NCBI RefSeq assembly: GCF_030247185.1
Contig: NC_080572.1
Location: 172,118,975 to 172,182,974, forward strand
DNA: 64,000 nt
Reading direction: 5' to 3'
Source: Malaya genurostris
Taxonomy: Eukaryota > Arthropoda > Insecta > Diptera > Culicidae
A model generated the notes under the pieces. It was not told the DNA's origin and ran no database searches. It saw nothing but the letters and a program-made list of their open reading frames with translations. Shown here piece after piece: positions 31,230 through 45,393 of the stretch (within the stretch, counting starts at the first letter, position 1; every line of letters starts with the position of its first letter). The position numbers and the translations under genes were made by a program.

Positions 31230-31242
31230 AAGTATTGTTTCA

Positions 31243-31525
31243 AGATGAGACAAATTATGATGAAATAAGGCAATCGTTAGCAAACTTAAAAACATGAAGA
31301 CTCCTAAGAATTTTCAATAATTTTATAAAAAAACAAATTCCTGATGTTAGTTTGAGACTTTTTCATCAATGTTGCAAGTGTGGTGAATACTTATTCTAAA
31401 AATTCAATACAAACATAATCCAATAATCGTTATTTTTCCAAATTAGCTTAAATTGTGTTGTTATGGATAACAACTAAGTATGCTCTGGTGCTTCCAGATA
31501 GATTGAAAACTGCTTACTCTTACTC
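31243..31525. other. Unassigned AT-rich stretch
   Basis: No feature recognised between the SINE and the RTE-type LINE. Confidence 0.4.
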
Positions 31526-31533
31526 TTACTCTT

Positions 31534-33307
31534 TCAGTCGTAGACCACGCGGGTCTCTGCTGTATACAGGAGGCGTCTCCATTCAACTCGGTTCATGGCT
31601 GTTCGCCGCCAGTCTCGGTAGCTGCGAAGGGTCCGCAGGTCGTTCTTAATTTGATCGATCCATCTTGCCCGCTGCGCGCCTCTTCTTCTTATACCGGTCG
31701 GATCGTTATCGAGGATCATTTTAACGGGGTTGTTCTCCGACATTCTAACAACATGCCCGGCCCACCGTAACCGCCCGACCTTGGCCGTTTGGACGAGGGT
31801 TGGTTCTCCCAGCAACTGGTGCAGTTCATGGTTCATTCGCCTTCTCCACGTACCGTTTTCCATCCGTACTCCGTCGAAGATGGGTCGCAACACCTTCCGT
31901 TCAAAAACACCTAGTGCGCGTTGATCCTCCGCAAGCATTGTCCAGGACTCGTGCCCGTGGAGGATAACCGGTCTAATCAGCGTTTTGTATATAGTTAACT
32001 TCGTACGAAGGTGAGTTTTGCTGCCCCTACCTTTCATGTACTTTGTCTTTGACACATTGATGTCTAGTCCGATCCGCTTAGCCTCAGCTTTTAGTGCGAT
32101 GTACATATCTTCCATCTTCTCAAAGTTGCGTGCTATAATGTCAATATCATCAGCGAAACCAAGTAGCTGGATGGACTTTCTGAAAATCGTGCCACTCGTG
32201 TCTATCCTCGCTCTTCTTATCACACCCTCCAAAGCAACTCGACTTCTTGAAAGTCTGGGACCGGCAGTCTATCGTCCTCCGCACGCGTTCACAAGTTCGT
32301 TATCACGGCACCACTTTCGTATTCCGTCACATCGCCATTGAGATGCTCGTCGAAATACTGCCGCCACCTCTCGATCACTCGTTGGTGTTTTTGCACATAT
32401 CGGCCTGTGGCACATGACCTCTGCGCGAACGGTTCACCTTCTCGTAGAACTTCCTTGTGTCATTAGCACTGAACTGCTGTTCCATCACTTCGCGATCTCG
32501 GTCTTCCTATTGGCGCTTTTTTCTACGGGATACCGAGTTCAATCTGTTCCGCGCCTGTCTGTATCGCTCCTCGTTTGCTCTCGTCCGGTGTTGCAGCTTG
32601 CTCGCCCAAGCTGCATTCTTCTCGGCCACTAACTGTTCACATTCGTCGTCGAACCAGTCATTCCTTACGTTCGGAGCCGCCGTACTTAGCGTTACTGATG
32701 CAGTGCACCCTATGGCAGAACGGATATCTTTCCAGCCATCTTCAAGAATAGCTGCACCAAGCTGCTCTTCCGTTGGTAGTGCCACTAACAACTGCTGCGC
32801 GTAATCTCGAGCTACTCCAGCATCCAGGAGCCGCGCGATGTTAAACCGCGACGTTCAGTTTCGACGTTTGGTAGCCACCGTCGAAAGTTTTGAGCGCATG
32901 CATACAGAAACCAAGTAGTGGTCCGAATCTATATTCGCACTGCGGTAGGTGCGAACATTGTTGATGTCGATTTGGTTTTCGATCTGTTGGTCAGGGATCT
33001 CCAGGTAGTTTTGTGGATATCCTTGCGGGGAAAGAAGGTGCTTCTGACTACCATTCCTCGGGAGGCCGCAAAGTTGACTCATCGTTGGCCGTTGTTATTC
33101 GTACCTAGGCATTCACGTCACCGATGACAATTTTTACGTCTCTGCGTGGGCAGCCGTCATAGGCTTGTTCCAGCTGCACGTTGAACGCTTCTTTCTCGTC
33201 ATCGGGTCTCCCTTCGTGTGGGCAGTGCACGTTAATGATGCTGTAATTGAAAAAACGACCTTTCATTCTCAACTTACACATTTTAGCGTTGATCCGCTGC
33301 CAACCAA
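31534..33307 (-). pseudogene. RTE-type LINE polyprotein (endonuclease and RT), fragmented
   Basis: Minus strand. The upstream part encodes the late endonuclease domain: INVHCPHEGRPDDEKEAF, KIVIGDVNA, then SPDQQ-like and ANIDSDHYLVSV. Linker 32507-32791 has NDWFDDECEQL. The RT portion 31534-32232 has LLGFADDIDI (catalytic FADD at about 32146-32157), LDINVSKTKYM, TLIRPVILHG and the RTE-typical C-terminus GRLRWAGHVVRM and RARWIDQI. Between about 32240 and 32480 the fingers/early palm of the RT are missing, an internal deletion, and there are several frameshifts. The 5' side ends abruptly at 33307 against the poly-T (poly-A) end of the neighbouring LINE. Confidence 0.85.
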
Positions 33308-33348
33308 TTTTTTTTTAATTTTTGTCATGTTTATTTAAAATTAAAGAT

Positions 33349-35859
33349 TTACAATTCTAATTTCAAATTGAATTCTAAAGCTGAGATATTCACATCATTT
33401 TCACTTTGATTAATAAAATTTATATATGTTACAAATAATTTCAGAACTATTGCTTTCATGTTTCTCGACACTCCTTCCAGTGTTGGTTTGATCAGTGTAG
33501 AAAACGAGAATCTTCTCCAGCCCCTACATAGTCTTGTATACACTCTTTGAAGTGTTGTCCATGCTGCCGCTACTCGCCGACATTCGTAGTACTTATGTTG
33601 TATTGTTTCCACAGCTACATTACAATGAAGCCAGCTTTCTCCATCTACTTGTCGCATGTTGAAAAGCAGATGTCGATGAGGGATTTTTCTGTTGATGATG
33701 ATGTATATATCGCTCCGTTACTGTGATGATAGTTCATGTGTGCGGTGAATGTTGTTCCATATCCGTCGCCAATCAACTTCTGGGTTTTCTCGTTCTACTT
33801 TCGGTTCATCAGTGCTATTTATGAAAAGTTTGTGTATACTATCGGTGGATGAATTTTGCTGAATTTCTAAGGGTAGGTTTTGCAGTTGGTGTTGAATCAG
33901 TTCAAGACAGGGGCAGTCGGCAGGTGTAGTGTTTGGTCGAGATATGTTTTCTAGGAAAGATTTGTAAATCGGCATACAATCGATCTCTTTTAGATGATGA
34001 TTAATCAAAAGCGATTTGCATTTGAACACCGGAAGCTGAAGTTTTATCCCGCCTTGGTTACGATCACGAGCAAGCTGCTGCATTGGCATCCTGGCTATGT
34101 ATCCTCGCCACAGGAATGAGCACATGTTACCGAATAGGAATTTTCGGTTCACCCGATCGAACGCGTGGTCTAAGTCGAACGAGATTAATTTGGCTCTCTG
34201 TTTACGAGCGATCAGCTGTGCGATTCGGTCTTTCAGTGAGAGAGTAGTTTGAAAAACATTACCGTCTGAATTGGAGCATTTTTGTACACTACCCAAAATC
34301 CGATGAGAGTTTACTATTCGTTCTAGTCTTGTTTTGAGAATACGGCACAGGAGCTTATAGTCATAATTTATAAGAGATATCGGTCTATATGAGTATGCGT
34401 AGTTACCTGTCATTTTTTTTTCTTGACGAGCACTATGACACTGTCCACGAATTCGGCCGTGAAGTTTGCTTGTAAAACCTCGTTCAGCACGAGATTGAGT
34501 TCTCTATGTATTACATTAAACGTCCGCAAGTAAAACTCTCTCGGTAGTCCGTCGGAACCTGGAGATTTTTTCGGGGCGCTCGTTTTAATTGCTGCTAAAA
34601 TTTCTGCCGTCGTTATCTCTCTCATGCTAACATTGTTCGCTTCATCGTTTTCAATGTTGCTAATGAAGCCTGTGCCACGATCGTTTGGTGTTTCGTCCGT
34701 TGCGTACATTATTCGGAAGTATTCCAACATGTGCTGCTCGATGTCTTCGGAGCCTTCTAGCATATTATCGTTCTCGGTCTGCAGTTTCGTGATGATCGTT
34801 CTTTTTTTCTTCTTTCACCTAATTGGAATGTAGACATCGGTTCTCCTGCAATGTACGTTTCGTTGTTGCGGACGAACATGTGAGTGAATTTCCGCTGATG
34901 CATCAACATTTGTGCTTTAAGCTGGTTGATCGTTTTTAACATACTCGGGTTTTGGTAGTAACAATCGTACGCTCTGCGAAGTTGATTGTATAATCGCTGG
35001 TGTTCACGATGAAAGTCGTCAAACGCCAGCTTCGATAACCATCGAAAAAACGATTTTATTTTTGGCTTGGCGATTTTTAGCCACCATTCTGTCCATGATT
35101 GGAAATTCCGACGTTGGCGAGTCCAGTACTGCCATTTGATTTTGATTTGGCCAATGTTTTCAGTCGTCAGAAGGTGTGGGCGGAGAGACCAATAGCCGCG
35201 ACCAGGTTCTCTCCCGAGATGAGGGAGACATATTCTCACCGTGACAGCCTTGTGGTTCGTGAACGAGCACACGTGAGTATTTGCGTTCCTCAGATGGTTA
35301 AGACGACTCGAGCTGATGTAAAAACGATCGAGCCTTGAAGACGAGTTGTGTGTTACGTATGTGTAACCGGGTACTTGTGGACATAGCTTTACCCGCACAT
35401 CATGTAGCTGCATCTGTTGTATGGTGGCTTGCAGAGCGAGACGCAGTTAAAATCTCCTGCCAGGATCACGTGCTCAGTCGGGTGCCGAAGATAGTATGCT
35501 AGTGTGTTGTTGTAAAACCTTTCTCGTTCAGCTCTCATAGCCGTACCAGATGGGGCGTATATATTGCACAAGGTTGTGTTATTTATACGCAGCGATGTAA
35601 GGCGACTGTCGAGGCTTTTTTCAACGTTGAAGAACTGAATGTGTTCTTTTAAGGCAATAGCTGTCCCTCTTTTCGCGTGGTCAACATTGCATATTACATT
35701 ATAACCAGGTAGCGTGAGTTGCTCGTTTTCAATCTCCTGTAGGAAAACAATGTCGATATCCAACGTTCGTAGAAAACTATGAAGTGCGTTTAGTTTGGTG
35801 GGATTGGTTATTGTGTTTATGTTTATAGTTGCGACGTTGTAACTGTTGTTCTCCATCAC
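33349..35859 (-). pseudogene. Tx1-type ORF2: endonuclease and RT, missing the RT catalytic core
   Basis: Starts at ATG 35854-35856 overlapping the ORF1 stop (TGATG). Endonuclease: VATININTITNPTKL, DIVFLQEIENE, YAPSG, LAGDFNCVS (35389-35859), then SRLDRFYIS and FTNHKAVTVRI (34757-35413). A middle segment 34410-34763 (PKKSPGSDGLPREFY) leads to 33718-34413 with YRPISLINYDYKLL and ISFDLDHAFDRVNRKFLF, then jumps directly to FLWRGYIARMPMQQLA. The region that should contain the FADD/YADD motif is gone, yet the junction is in frame. The tail (33349-33657) has a Cys/His motif. At least three frameshifts (near 35400, 34760, 34412). Non-functional. Confidence 0.85.
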
Positions 35860-36882
35860 AGTGCTATATCATCTTCAGGCGAATCGTCGTCATCGTTTTG
35901 CCGTGGTTTTTTTCCTGGTGGACGACGGAGAGAGCGTCGGCTACCAGTGGAGGTCGTTGATCGATCTGTGTCATTACCATCATTTTTGATATCATTGGGT
36001 GCTGGTCTGCCTTGTGAGTCTCCAGAACTAATTGGTAGTGCTTGGAGACTGGGGGACTTAAATGTTGTATCGTCAGATTTGTATCTCCGAGAGGAGTCAG
36101 TCACCGTTTGTTTTTGTTTTTTTTTTGTGATTTTGCTGTGTGCGTGTGAGATTTCGGTACTACTTCGTTCACTTGCTTCGGCTGAGTTTTCGAAGTGACG
36201 GAAATCGGTAACTTCGTGACTGACGGGTTGTTGTTGACTTGTTTTTTGTTTGATAGTTGAGGTTGTGTCGATTTTGGCTTTGCCAATTGTTTGGCAACGT
36301 TGGCATACGATTCGTTAGTTCGATCGGCCTCTAACTTTTGGTATAGTAGCTCTTTGTTCTGAACACACGATATACCGCTGTGTACAAACTCACTACAGTG
36401 ACGACATGTTTGCTGTTGACCGTGATATTGTAACGCTGTGCATTCCTCATCTACAGTGACAAAGGATGGTATATTTTTTTTCACGAGCATTTTTGCTACA
36501 CGAACTCCGGACGAAATACCGCCGAAGGCGTATTTTTCGTCCCACATAATCTCGTTAATCGAGAGCACTTCGCCGTATTCTTCTAGGAACTCGATATTTT
36601 TTTCGTCGGTTACGTCTTCGGAGAGATCAAACAGTTTCACTTCCACTGCTCCATCCTCCATCGTAATTCTTAGTCTGTAAATCTTCCCTTCGATCTCGAT
36701 TTCGTGTACGTTGTCGTGTTTTTGGACGGTGTTTTGGGCTATCGTGAGTTCACTGACTTTAACAAAGGCACATCCAAGACTTCTAATCCGTCGAATACGA
36801 ACCACTTGTTCCTTTTAAAGTTCTAGAACCTCATTTACGAAGCAATGAAGTTCTTCATAGGACGGTTTCTGCGGCAATTGCG
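35856..36882 (-). pseudogene. Tx1-type LINE ORF1 (zinc-knuckle nucleic-acid-binding protein)
   Basis: The main frame 36101-36805 contains ELTIAQNTVQKHDNVHEIEI, IMWDEKYAFGG, and one zinc knuckle CRHCSEFVHSGISC (C-x2-C-x4-H-x4-C), followed by a Ser/Thr/Lys/Gln-rich tail. Upstream the same frame continues past an in-frame TAA (VLEL stop KEQVV) to DFSQLPQKPSYEELHCFVNE (about 36820-36882); its first codon looks like a mutated ATG. A frameshift in an A-rich tract near 36110-36125 moves the C-terminal 80 residues (SRRSLRRPPGKKPRQ) to the frame 35856-36104. ORF1 binds element RNA in related LINEs; here it is disrupted twice. Confidence 0.8.
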
Positions 36883-36960
36883 AAAAATCGATGCGGGCGA
36901 CGTCTCATCGCGACACTATTCGCGACGACGCCGACTTAAAAAAAAAATAAAAGTTTATTG

Positions 36961-37400
36961 GCGGTTGCTTCACAGTTCTTCGCCGATGACGAAACGTGGT
37001 AGTAAATAGCCCGTGCACGACTTCCCAGTAAAGTGCGTCTACTCAGCTTGGAAGTTGAGCGCTAACTGTGAACCAATCACCAAATGTTTAACATAGAACC
37101 TGTATGGGACAATAGGTTGTTTCAAAACTGTTACTGAACATCTCGCTCAAACGCAAAATTTGATATGGTATCCTACTTTTCCTTTGTTGAACAAAATCAT
37201 GATTCTAACAAATAAATCCCCGGTTTTTCATTAAAATTCCCAACTTTTTCCCGGTGAAACCGAATTCCCGATTTTACCGGTCACCTGTCACTCTGCACAC
37301 TAAGATGAATTCATGTAAATTTACGTCATTTGGCACCGACATATTCGAGTACGAAATATGACACATTTTACTGTCGATTCAACACACTTTTAATGCATTC
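36961..37400. other. Unassigned stretch with CCCGG/CCCGA phrases
   Basis: 'ccccggtttttcatt', 'ttttcccggtgaaaccg', 'aattcccgattttaccgg' at about 37216-37282 resemble 29829-29880. No coding motif. Confidence 0.4.
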
Positions 37401-38075
37401 TAAATTAATTTTAAGTGTTTAAAACGATTTTGCATTAAATTTTGCATTGAAAACGGTTTTAATGGTGCGACGACATTGTAAGTGTTAGAATAGTGTTTTG
37501 GCAACGATACTCTGAAGAAAATAATCGTTTAAAAGTTTCACGAACGTTTCAGAAGCGACCATCGTTTTCAGTTTAAAAAAAAGAAGGCGATGCTCACAGT
37601 TCTGATTTATTACAAATTGTGTATTATGAATTCCTTCCACAAGACCAGACCGTCAACAAGAGTGAGACGTTTGTGCGAAGCAATTCACTGAAAAAGACCA
37701 GATTTGTGGGCAAACAACTCGTTTCACCGTCACACAATGCCATCGTTATCCGTGAACATTTGGCTAAAAACCAAACGAATGCCATTCAGCAACCACCGGA
37801 TTCACCTGATTTAACTCCCTGCGAATTTTTCCTATTCGATTGACTCAAGAAACCGTTCCGTGTTTCAGTACCCGAGATGAGATTATGGAAAAATCGAAGA
37901 TGGCTCTGATAGCCATACCGAAAACTGAATATAAAAAAATGTTTCGAGAATTGGATCAAGCGCTGGGGCATATGTCTGTTGCAGTTGCTGGGGGGACAAT
38001 ATCGATTTTGATGAATAATCTTGTATTTTTTAATTTTCTGAATGAATTCCGGGAACTTTTTGATCAGGTTTGTAT
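37400..38075 (+). pseudogene. Decayed mariner-like element (KNGFN-type), copy 1
   Basis: Fragments in changing frames: IREHLAKNQTNAIQQPPDSP followed by DLTPCEFFLFD (the third catalytic Asp of D34D is replaced by Glu), then RDEIMEKSKMALIAIPKTEY and a C-terminal VAVAGG/NIDFDE segment. Most of the N-terminal and central domain is deleted. The end 'ccgggaactttttgatcagg' (about 38048-38067) resembles a mariner TIR. The relic at 54240-54660 shares the same segments. Confidence 0.75.
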
Positions 38076-38079
38076 ATCA

Positions 38080-41000
38080 AATGTTAACCCAGTAGGAAAC
38101 GCAGAAATGAAATTTCGCTTACCACATCAAAATCGTCGTTAACGAGAATGGCAAATATGCGTTTTGAGTTTTCTCTTTGTGAAATACTTGTGGTTATGCA
38201 ATTTAACTGAAATTTTTTACAAAGCATGCTGATCGTATTTCCGATGGCATGTAGCAAAAATAATGTTGATACGATAGGCACAATAAGAGATATTCACGAT
38301 CAAAAACTTATCACTTTCTGGGTAAGATGAATTCAGGTAAAAAAAAAACAAAATGCAATAATTGAATACTGAAACAAAATGACGTTGTGAAGCGTCAATC
38401 AGTTGAGAAATTTAATGTTCAAATGGAACCTCGCAGATGGTTTTACTTTCTCTTCCGTCTACGGCAATAGAGTGCTCAGAGTCAACCTCTTTCGTCAAAC
38501 AATGCACAATGACACCATACCCATCATTTTCTGAGCGATCATTCCCCATTACGGGGCTGTCATTGTTACGCCGGTCATGACATGACGGTCCGGTTCTTGT
38601 AGTGCCATCTCCAAGGAGCACATTTCCTCCTTGAAGGTACACTAGAGGACACGGAATTTGCTCATACATGCACACCTCCACTTCAAAGGACGACACTCGA
38701 CCATCAAGCACAAGACATTACCCGTCCCACCTAACGGGGCCGGGCGCAAACGGGATTGCATCAGAGCCATCCTGCCAGCCAACCAGCGGGGTACGTTCGT
38801 CATCGCCAGCCTGTGTTGGTTCGCTGCCACCCTCGTCGCTGAGCAGTGTTCAAGAGAACAACAAACTTTTTGAAATGTGTGTGCGATGATAATTTGTGGA
38901 TGAAGCAGTTTGTGTCATAAAATTTTGTGTATAGCAAAGCCAAGACAGACTTATTTGGGTTAAACTCATCTCGACAGTTCCATCGGCTCGCCTTTTTCGG
39001 AGGCGAGAAAGCGTGTCACGTGGCTGACACTTTCTCATCCCATGCCATCTGACGACGCCGTAGTTGCTAAATAACTTCATTTGGGGAGGAAAGTTTATTT
39101 TTCCGAAAAATGTCTAAATTTGAATTCACTTATAAGCTCGTTACTCATTCATCAGAGCTGTTCCGTGCAAGATGGTACGTTGTGTGCGTATGGACGTTTC
39201 AAAATGTGGAACACTGGCAGCATGACAGAAATTAGACGCTAACCGGGTTTAAAAGTTTCTTCTTACACATTGCCTTGGGTTCTTATTAGGCGTGATGGCG
39301 TTCAATTTTGTTATCCCCGGCAGGAGAGAGAGAGAAACGGAATTAGATAGAACGGGTCTGACTGTTTTTAGTGTGTGACATTTGACATAAAAGGATGGGA
39401 TCGTGGGCGGATCGGCGGGCGAAAAGATGCCGACGATGTGCTCCTTTTGTTTGAATTTACTCCACACTGTGTGCAGCAAAGTTTTCCCGCCCTGATCAGA
39501 TACATACTGTCAAGGGACGATTGCAGTTTCTGGGAAACTTCCACGTCATTCCGGCTGTGATGGGGCCTAGCTACAGAGCATATACTTCGACTTCAACTGC
39601 AAGTGTGCTGATTACTTTCATGACATTATCCTGTAACAACCTAACAGTCATAATTTTTGACTCCTTACTCCCTTACTAAGACATCGGTTTATAAAGACAT
39701 TCATCATACCTGAATCAATGACTTTTCCTCCAACGAAGAAAATCTTCGCCATGCCAAATCAGTACAAACCTCCTAAATTCTAACCATCTCCCAATATATT
39801 CTTGAAGTTGTTCTTTACTTTCCAGAAGCAAAACCCACATAGTGCACATCATTCACATACGTATATATGTAGCCAATCCCTGAACAGCAGAAGATATTGA
39901 TTGGAGCTGAATTTATGATGTAACATAATAATTTTCCCTCGTTTCCTTTCCGTCCGTTCAAGTTCCCACGTACTGGCAGTAGCGAAGCAAGCGGAGCTCT
40001 AAATTTGGAACTGTCCGTGGATGGGGCACCGAGTTCCCTCAGCCATCGATATGAAGCTTTTGGGGCTTCCACTTTTCAACTTGCAGCTTGGCTCGTCGAT
40101 CGGTTTCCCAGTTCTCGGGGAACGGCTACAATATCGTTTTATTTTCACTTAAATTTTTCTCTCTGTTGCTGGTTATTTATTTTCCTTTTCCTTACGAGCG
40201 ATTTTTATTCGCTCGGAACGAGGAATATCCAATCTTCGACAAGATGGTGAACCGTCACGCAGACGAGGTGTGAGAGTATGAGTGTATGTGTGTGTGTGTG
40301 TGGTAGAACGTAACGTAACGAGAAAGGATTCGAGTGAGACCCATAAAAACATTAAACTTTCTGGTGCGATTTGAGATAGCATTAAATTACTGTACTTCGT
40401 GAGAGCTGCTACTGTTGCACTGGGTTTCGTTTTGGGCTCCAGAAAAACTGGTAGGATAGAGTTGCCGGGGTGCTGCTGCTTCGTTTGCCAGTAAAAGTGT
40501 AAATTTATGCCACAATTTTCGAATTCCTCACCAGTTACGGTAAGGTAAATACAATTCAGCCCGTAGACACGTGTTCTTCCATTTCTCTATCGTTAGTTTG
40601 AATCGCTGTTGCTGATCCGTAGCGTTGGAATTTACACAGTTTTACTGGAGCCCAATTTGGGTTATCCGTGCATTGAACAGCTTGTTTTATTATTTGCAAA
40701 TGGAAATATTTCAGATTATTTACTAGCGGAGCAATTCCTGGAATGAGGTACAAGTCATAAGATTTTACATACTCCGTTTAGGGTGAAACAGTATGGCAAA
40801 CCATTTATCTTGCATGAATCAAGAAACCAATTTGACTGAATTATTATTATTAAACCTGCTATGGAGTAACCATGAATATACCAACAGTATATTTCTCATG
40901 TCACTCGCATTCCAAAGTATGTATATGGTGTTCTTCAAAATACTTTTCTTTGACTCTTGGAAGAAAATGAGAAACGACTAGTAAAACCCAGAAATTGAAT

Positions 41001-41500
41001 CAGTTTTAAGCCACATTTAGAAAACTATTTACGGTTTCCGCATCGCGCTCTAAACGGTGGTTTGAAAATTAAAATTGTAAGACAGATCTGAAAGAATTAC
41101 AGGATTTCCTTGTGCGATCATTCATTTGAATCTACGTTTGTGAAAATCAGTCTAACCGTCTTCAAGCTATCGAAATGAGATTGAACCAGTATTTCCGGAA
41201 CAGGAATCCGGGAACCAGTACTGCCGATGTTGGTTCGTGTGACCAAAAAATAACAAGACCTTCAAATTAAATTGAAATTTTAAACTCTCTTCAACCCTGT
41301 AATTCCTGACCCAAGAAAGTTCTTTAACTTTTTCCCTGTATACAAGAAAGATGACAAAACTATTATTTCGAACTATCGAGGAATTGCTGCCTTATGTTCT
41401 GTAGCGAAACTCTATGAAATAATAGAAAAAAATGAAAAGAAAAGAGCGTCATCCACAATATAAAACAAATACTGAGAATGAAGTATGAAGTTACATAATA
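38080..41500. other. Unassigned stretch, partly GC-richer, no recognised gene
   Basis: 38450-38890, 39350-39560 and 39940-40460 are less AT-rich and look like single-copy sequence, perhaps intronic or UTR. Frames such as 38658-38889 and 40005-40273 have no recognised motif and overlap on several frames and strands. A short TG run lies at about 40280-40302. I see no splice-consistent exon chain. Confidence 0.4.
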
Positions 41501-41529
41501 AGTACTGTATTGTGTATGGAACTTAATGT

Positions 41530-41606
41530 TGAAAAATTTTCCATAAGGGGCTTAAAACCCTTAAACCCCCCCCCCCCCCTCCTTCCTGCGCACGGGCCGG
41601 GCCTAA
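41530..41606 (-). repeat. Partial copy of the hAT-type MITE with a C run
   Basis: A run of about 14 C (41567-41580) followed by 'cttcctgcgcacgggcc' matches the right end of the element at 49396-49684 ('cctgcgcacgggcctg'). The other end was not found. Confidence 0.55.
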
Positions 41607-41640
41607 GATATAGATGGCACTAGTTTTATTGTAGTCAGTC

Positions 41641-43485
<1,845 letters not shown>

Positions 43486-43512
43486 TAGGTTTTTCAGTCA
43501 ATACTAACCTTT

Positions 43513-44570
43513 AGAGACAGCTGGATCAAAAACAATTTCGTGTTTTAATTTTACACTGTTTCTTGATGGGAAAAAATACCGTTCAAGCAAAGCAATGGCT
43601 TGAAAAGTGTTATGGAGACTCCGTTCCTTTAGAAACAACAATGATACGTTTGTTTGCTGACTTCAAACGTGGTCGTAGAGACACCGATAATGCAGAACGC
43701 AGTGGACGTCAGAATGAGGCGGTAACACCAGAAAACATAAAAAAATATCACAAAATGATTGAAAAGTGAAGTTGCGTGAGTTAGCTGACATCGTAAAGAT
43801 ATCAAAAGAACGTGTTGGCTTTATATTGCATTTGACTATGAGAAAGCTCTGTTCAATGTGGATGCCGCGTTGGCTCACTGTTGACCAAAAACGAGAACGT
43901 GTTGTTGATTCTAAGAAGTGTGTTTTTCGTCAATATGTGACAATGGATGAAACATGGATTCATCACTTCACTCCAGAATCAAAACGATCGTTATCTGAGT
44001 GGAAAGCAACTGTTGTGCCTCGACTAAAGGTACAACAATCGGCTGGAAAGGTTATGGCCTCGGTATTTTGGGATAAGCGGGGTTCCATTAACAGAGGAAT
44101 ATTATATAGCGTGATTGGAGCGTTTGAAGGCTGAAATTGCAAAGTAACGACCGCATGTGGCGAAGAAACAAATTTTGTTTCATCAAGACAACGCACCGTG
44201 TCACAAGTCAATCAAAACAATGGCAAAACTACATGAATTGAACTTCGAGTTGCTCACACATCCATCATATTCGCTAGATTTGGCTCTCAGCGACTACTGC
44301 CTCTTTGCAGACATGACAAAAATGTTAGAAATTTCGCACGAATGAAGAGGTTATCGCTGAAACTGAAGCCTATTTTGAGGCAAAATATAAATTGCTCTAC
44401 AGAAGTGGTATTGAAATGTTAGAGCGTCTAAATAAAACTTAAATGTTAGAGCGGTGCTGAAAGGATTGCGTTGCTCTGGATGGAGAGTACGTTGATGAAT
44501 AAAGTTAATTTTGAACCAAAAAAATCGTGTTCTCTTTGTTAGGCCCGGGACTTTCCAGCTCATGAGTTAG
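43513..44570 (+). pseudogene. Irritans-type mariner, decayed copy
   Basis: Plus-strand fragments in order: QFRVLILHCFLMGKNTVQAK (start ATG lost, about 43530), NAERSGRQNEAVTPENIKKY, LADIVKISKERVGF, LTMRKLCSMWMPRWLT, TMDETWIHHFTPES (first Asp), QQSAGKVMASVFWD, FHQDNAPCHKS (second Asp), YSLDLALSDYCLF (third Asp), EEVIAETEAYFEAK and VALDGEYVDE. Frames change near 43766, 44135 and 44340, and there are stops near the C-terminus. The right end 'cccgggactttccagctcat' (about 44543-44562) looks like a TIR; the left TIR is largely missing ('cagctgga' at 43518). Confidence 0.88.
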
Positions 44571-44767
44571 AACTCGCAAACTAGTTTATAATTCGCAATA
44601 CTATTTTATGTGTTTTTCGGCATAGTCTTACGTCATTGATAAATTAATAAATAAATATGTGACATCATTCTTAATAAGATATTTTTCTCCAAAAAGTTTA
44701 CTAGTAAAAGAAAGTAAACTTTTCTCAACTGGATATTTCGGTTTTGTTGTAAATTTTAACCAAGAGT

Positions 44768-45393
44768 CTTAAGGGGGGGGTAGGGTCTAAATGATGAAAA
44801 AATCATCATTTTTGTGATTTTTTTTCATGATTATCTTTCAACAAAATAAACTCAAACGTTTTGCATAATATAAAATCATGATTTGTGGTGTCCACTGTAT
44901 CTCAGCGCAGACTAATCAGAACTGGACAAATCAAAGTAGCATAGTTAGAGTAGAAGTTTTTTCTAAACCCCAATGTTTCTGTTTGATTTTTGAATTTTTT
45001 TTTTTTGAATTTTTGGTGGTTGTTCAAAGTGAAAATTTCCACTTGTTCAAAGTGAAAAAACCACCCCAAAGTAACAAACAACAAAAATGAAAACCTTGGA
45101 GTCTGGTTTTTTATATGTAGAAAATGTGTGCAAAATTTGAACATAATTGGTGCAGTAGTTTTTGATTGGCGATGGACACGGACTTTCAAAACCTGCTTTC
45201 GAGGAAAACGCGTTTCCGAGCTCTTACTTCTTCTCAATATGAGATAAGCAAAGATAAAGGCCCATAACTTTTGTTTTGTTCCAATAGGCATGAAAATTTC
45301 ACAGATTATTCTTGAAATGTTTTACTATAAGAAAATACAAAGAAAAAAATAAATGATTTTTCAAAAGTGTTAGACCCTACTCGCCCCTCAAGG
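44768..45393. mobile_element. Non-autonomous element with TIRs of about 36 bp (possibly piggyBac-like)
   Basis: The left end 'cttaaggggggggtagggtc' then 'taaatgatgaaaaaatcat' matches the reverse complement of the right end ('aaaatgatttttcaaaagtg'-like then 'ttagaccctactcgcccctc'). The left flank is TTAA and the right is TCAA, which would fit a mutated TTAA target, but this is weak. The interior has a palindromic 'ttcaaagtgaaaa' pair (about 45025-45060). No transposase. Confidence 0.6.

Larger units (their letters stand above)
33308..36960 (-). mobile_element. Tx1/L1-type LINE, two ORFs, internally deleted
   Basis: On the minus strand the order is 5' region, ORF1 (about 36880-35856), ORF2 (35856-33349), 3' end with an A-rich tail (poly-T at 33308-33316 on the plus strand). 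The 5' boundary near 36950 is approximate. Its 3' tail abuts a truncated RTE endonuclease, so it either inserted into or next to that element. The Tx1-like assignment rests on an ORF1 with a zinc knuckle and an ORF2 of the 'YRPISLINYDYKLL' type. Confidence 0.8.
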
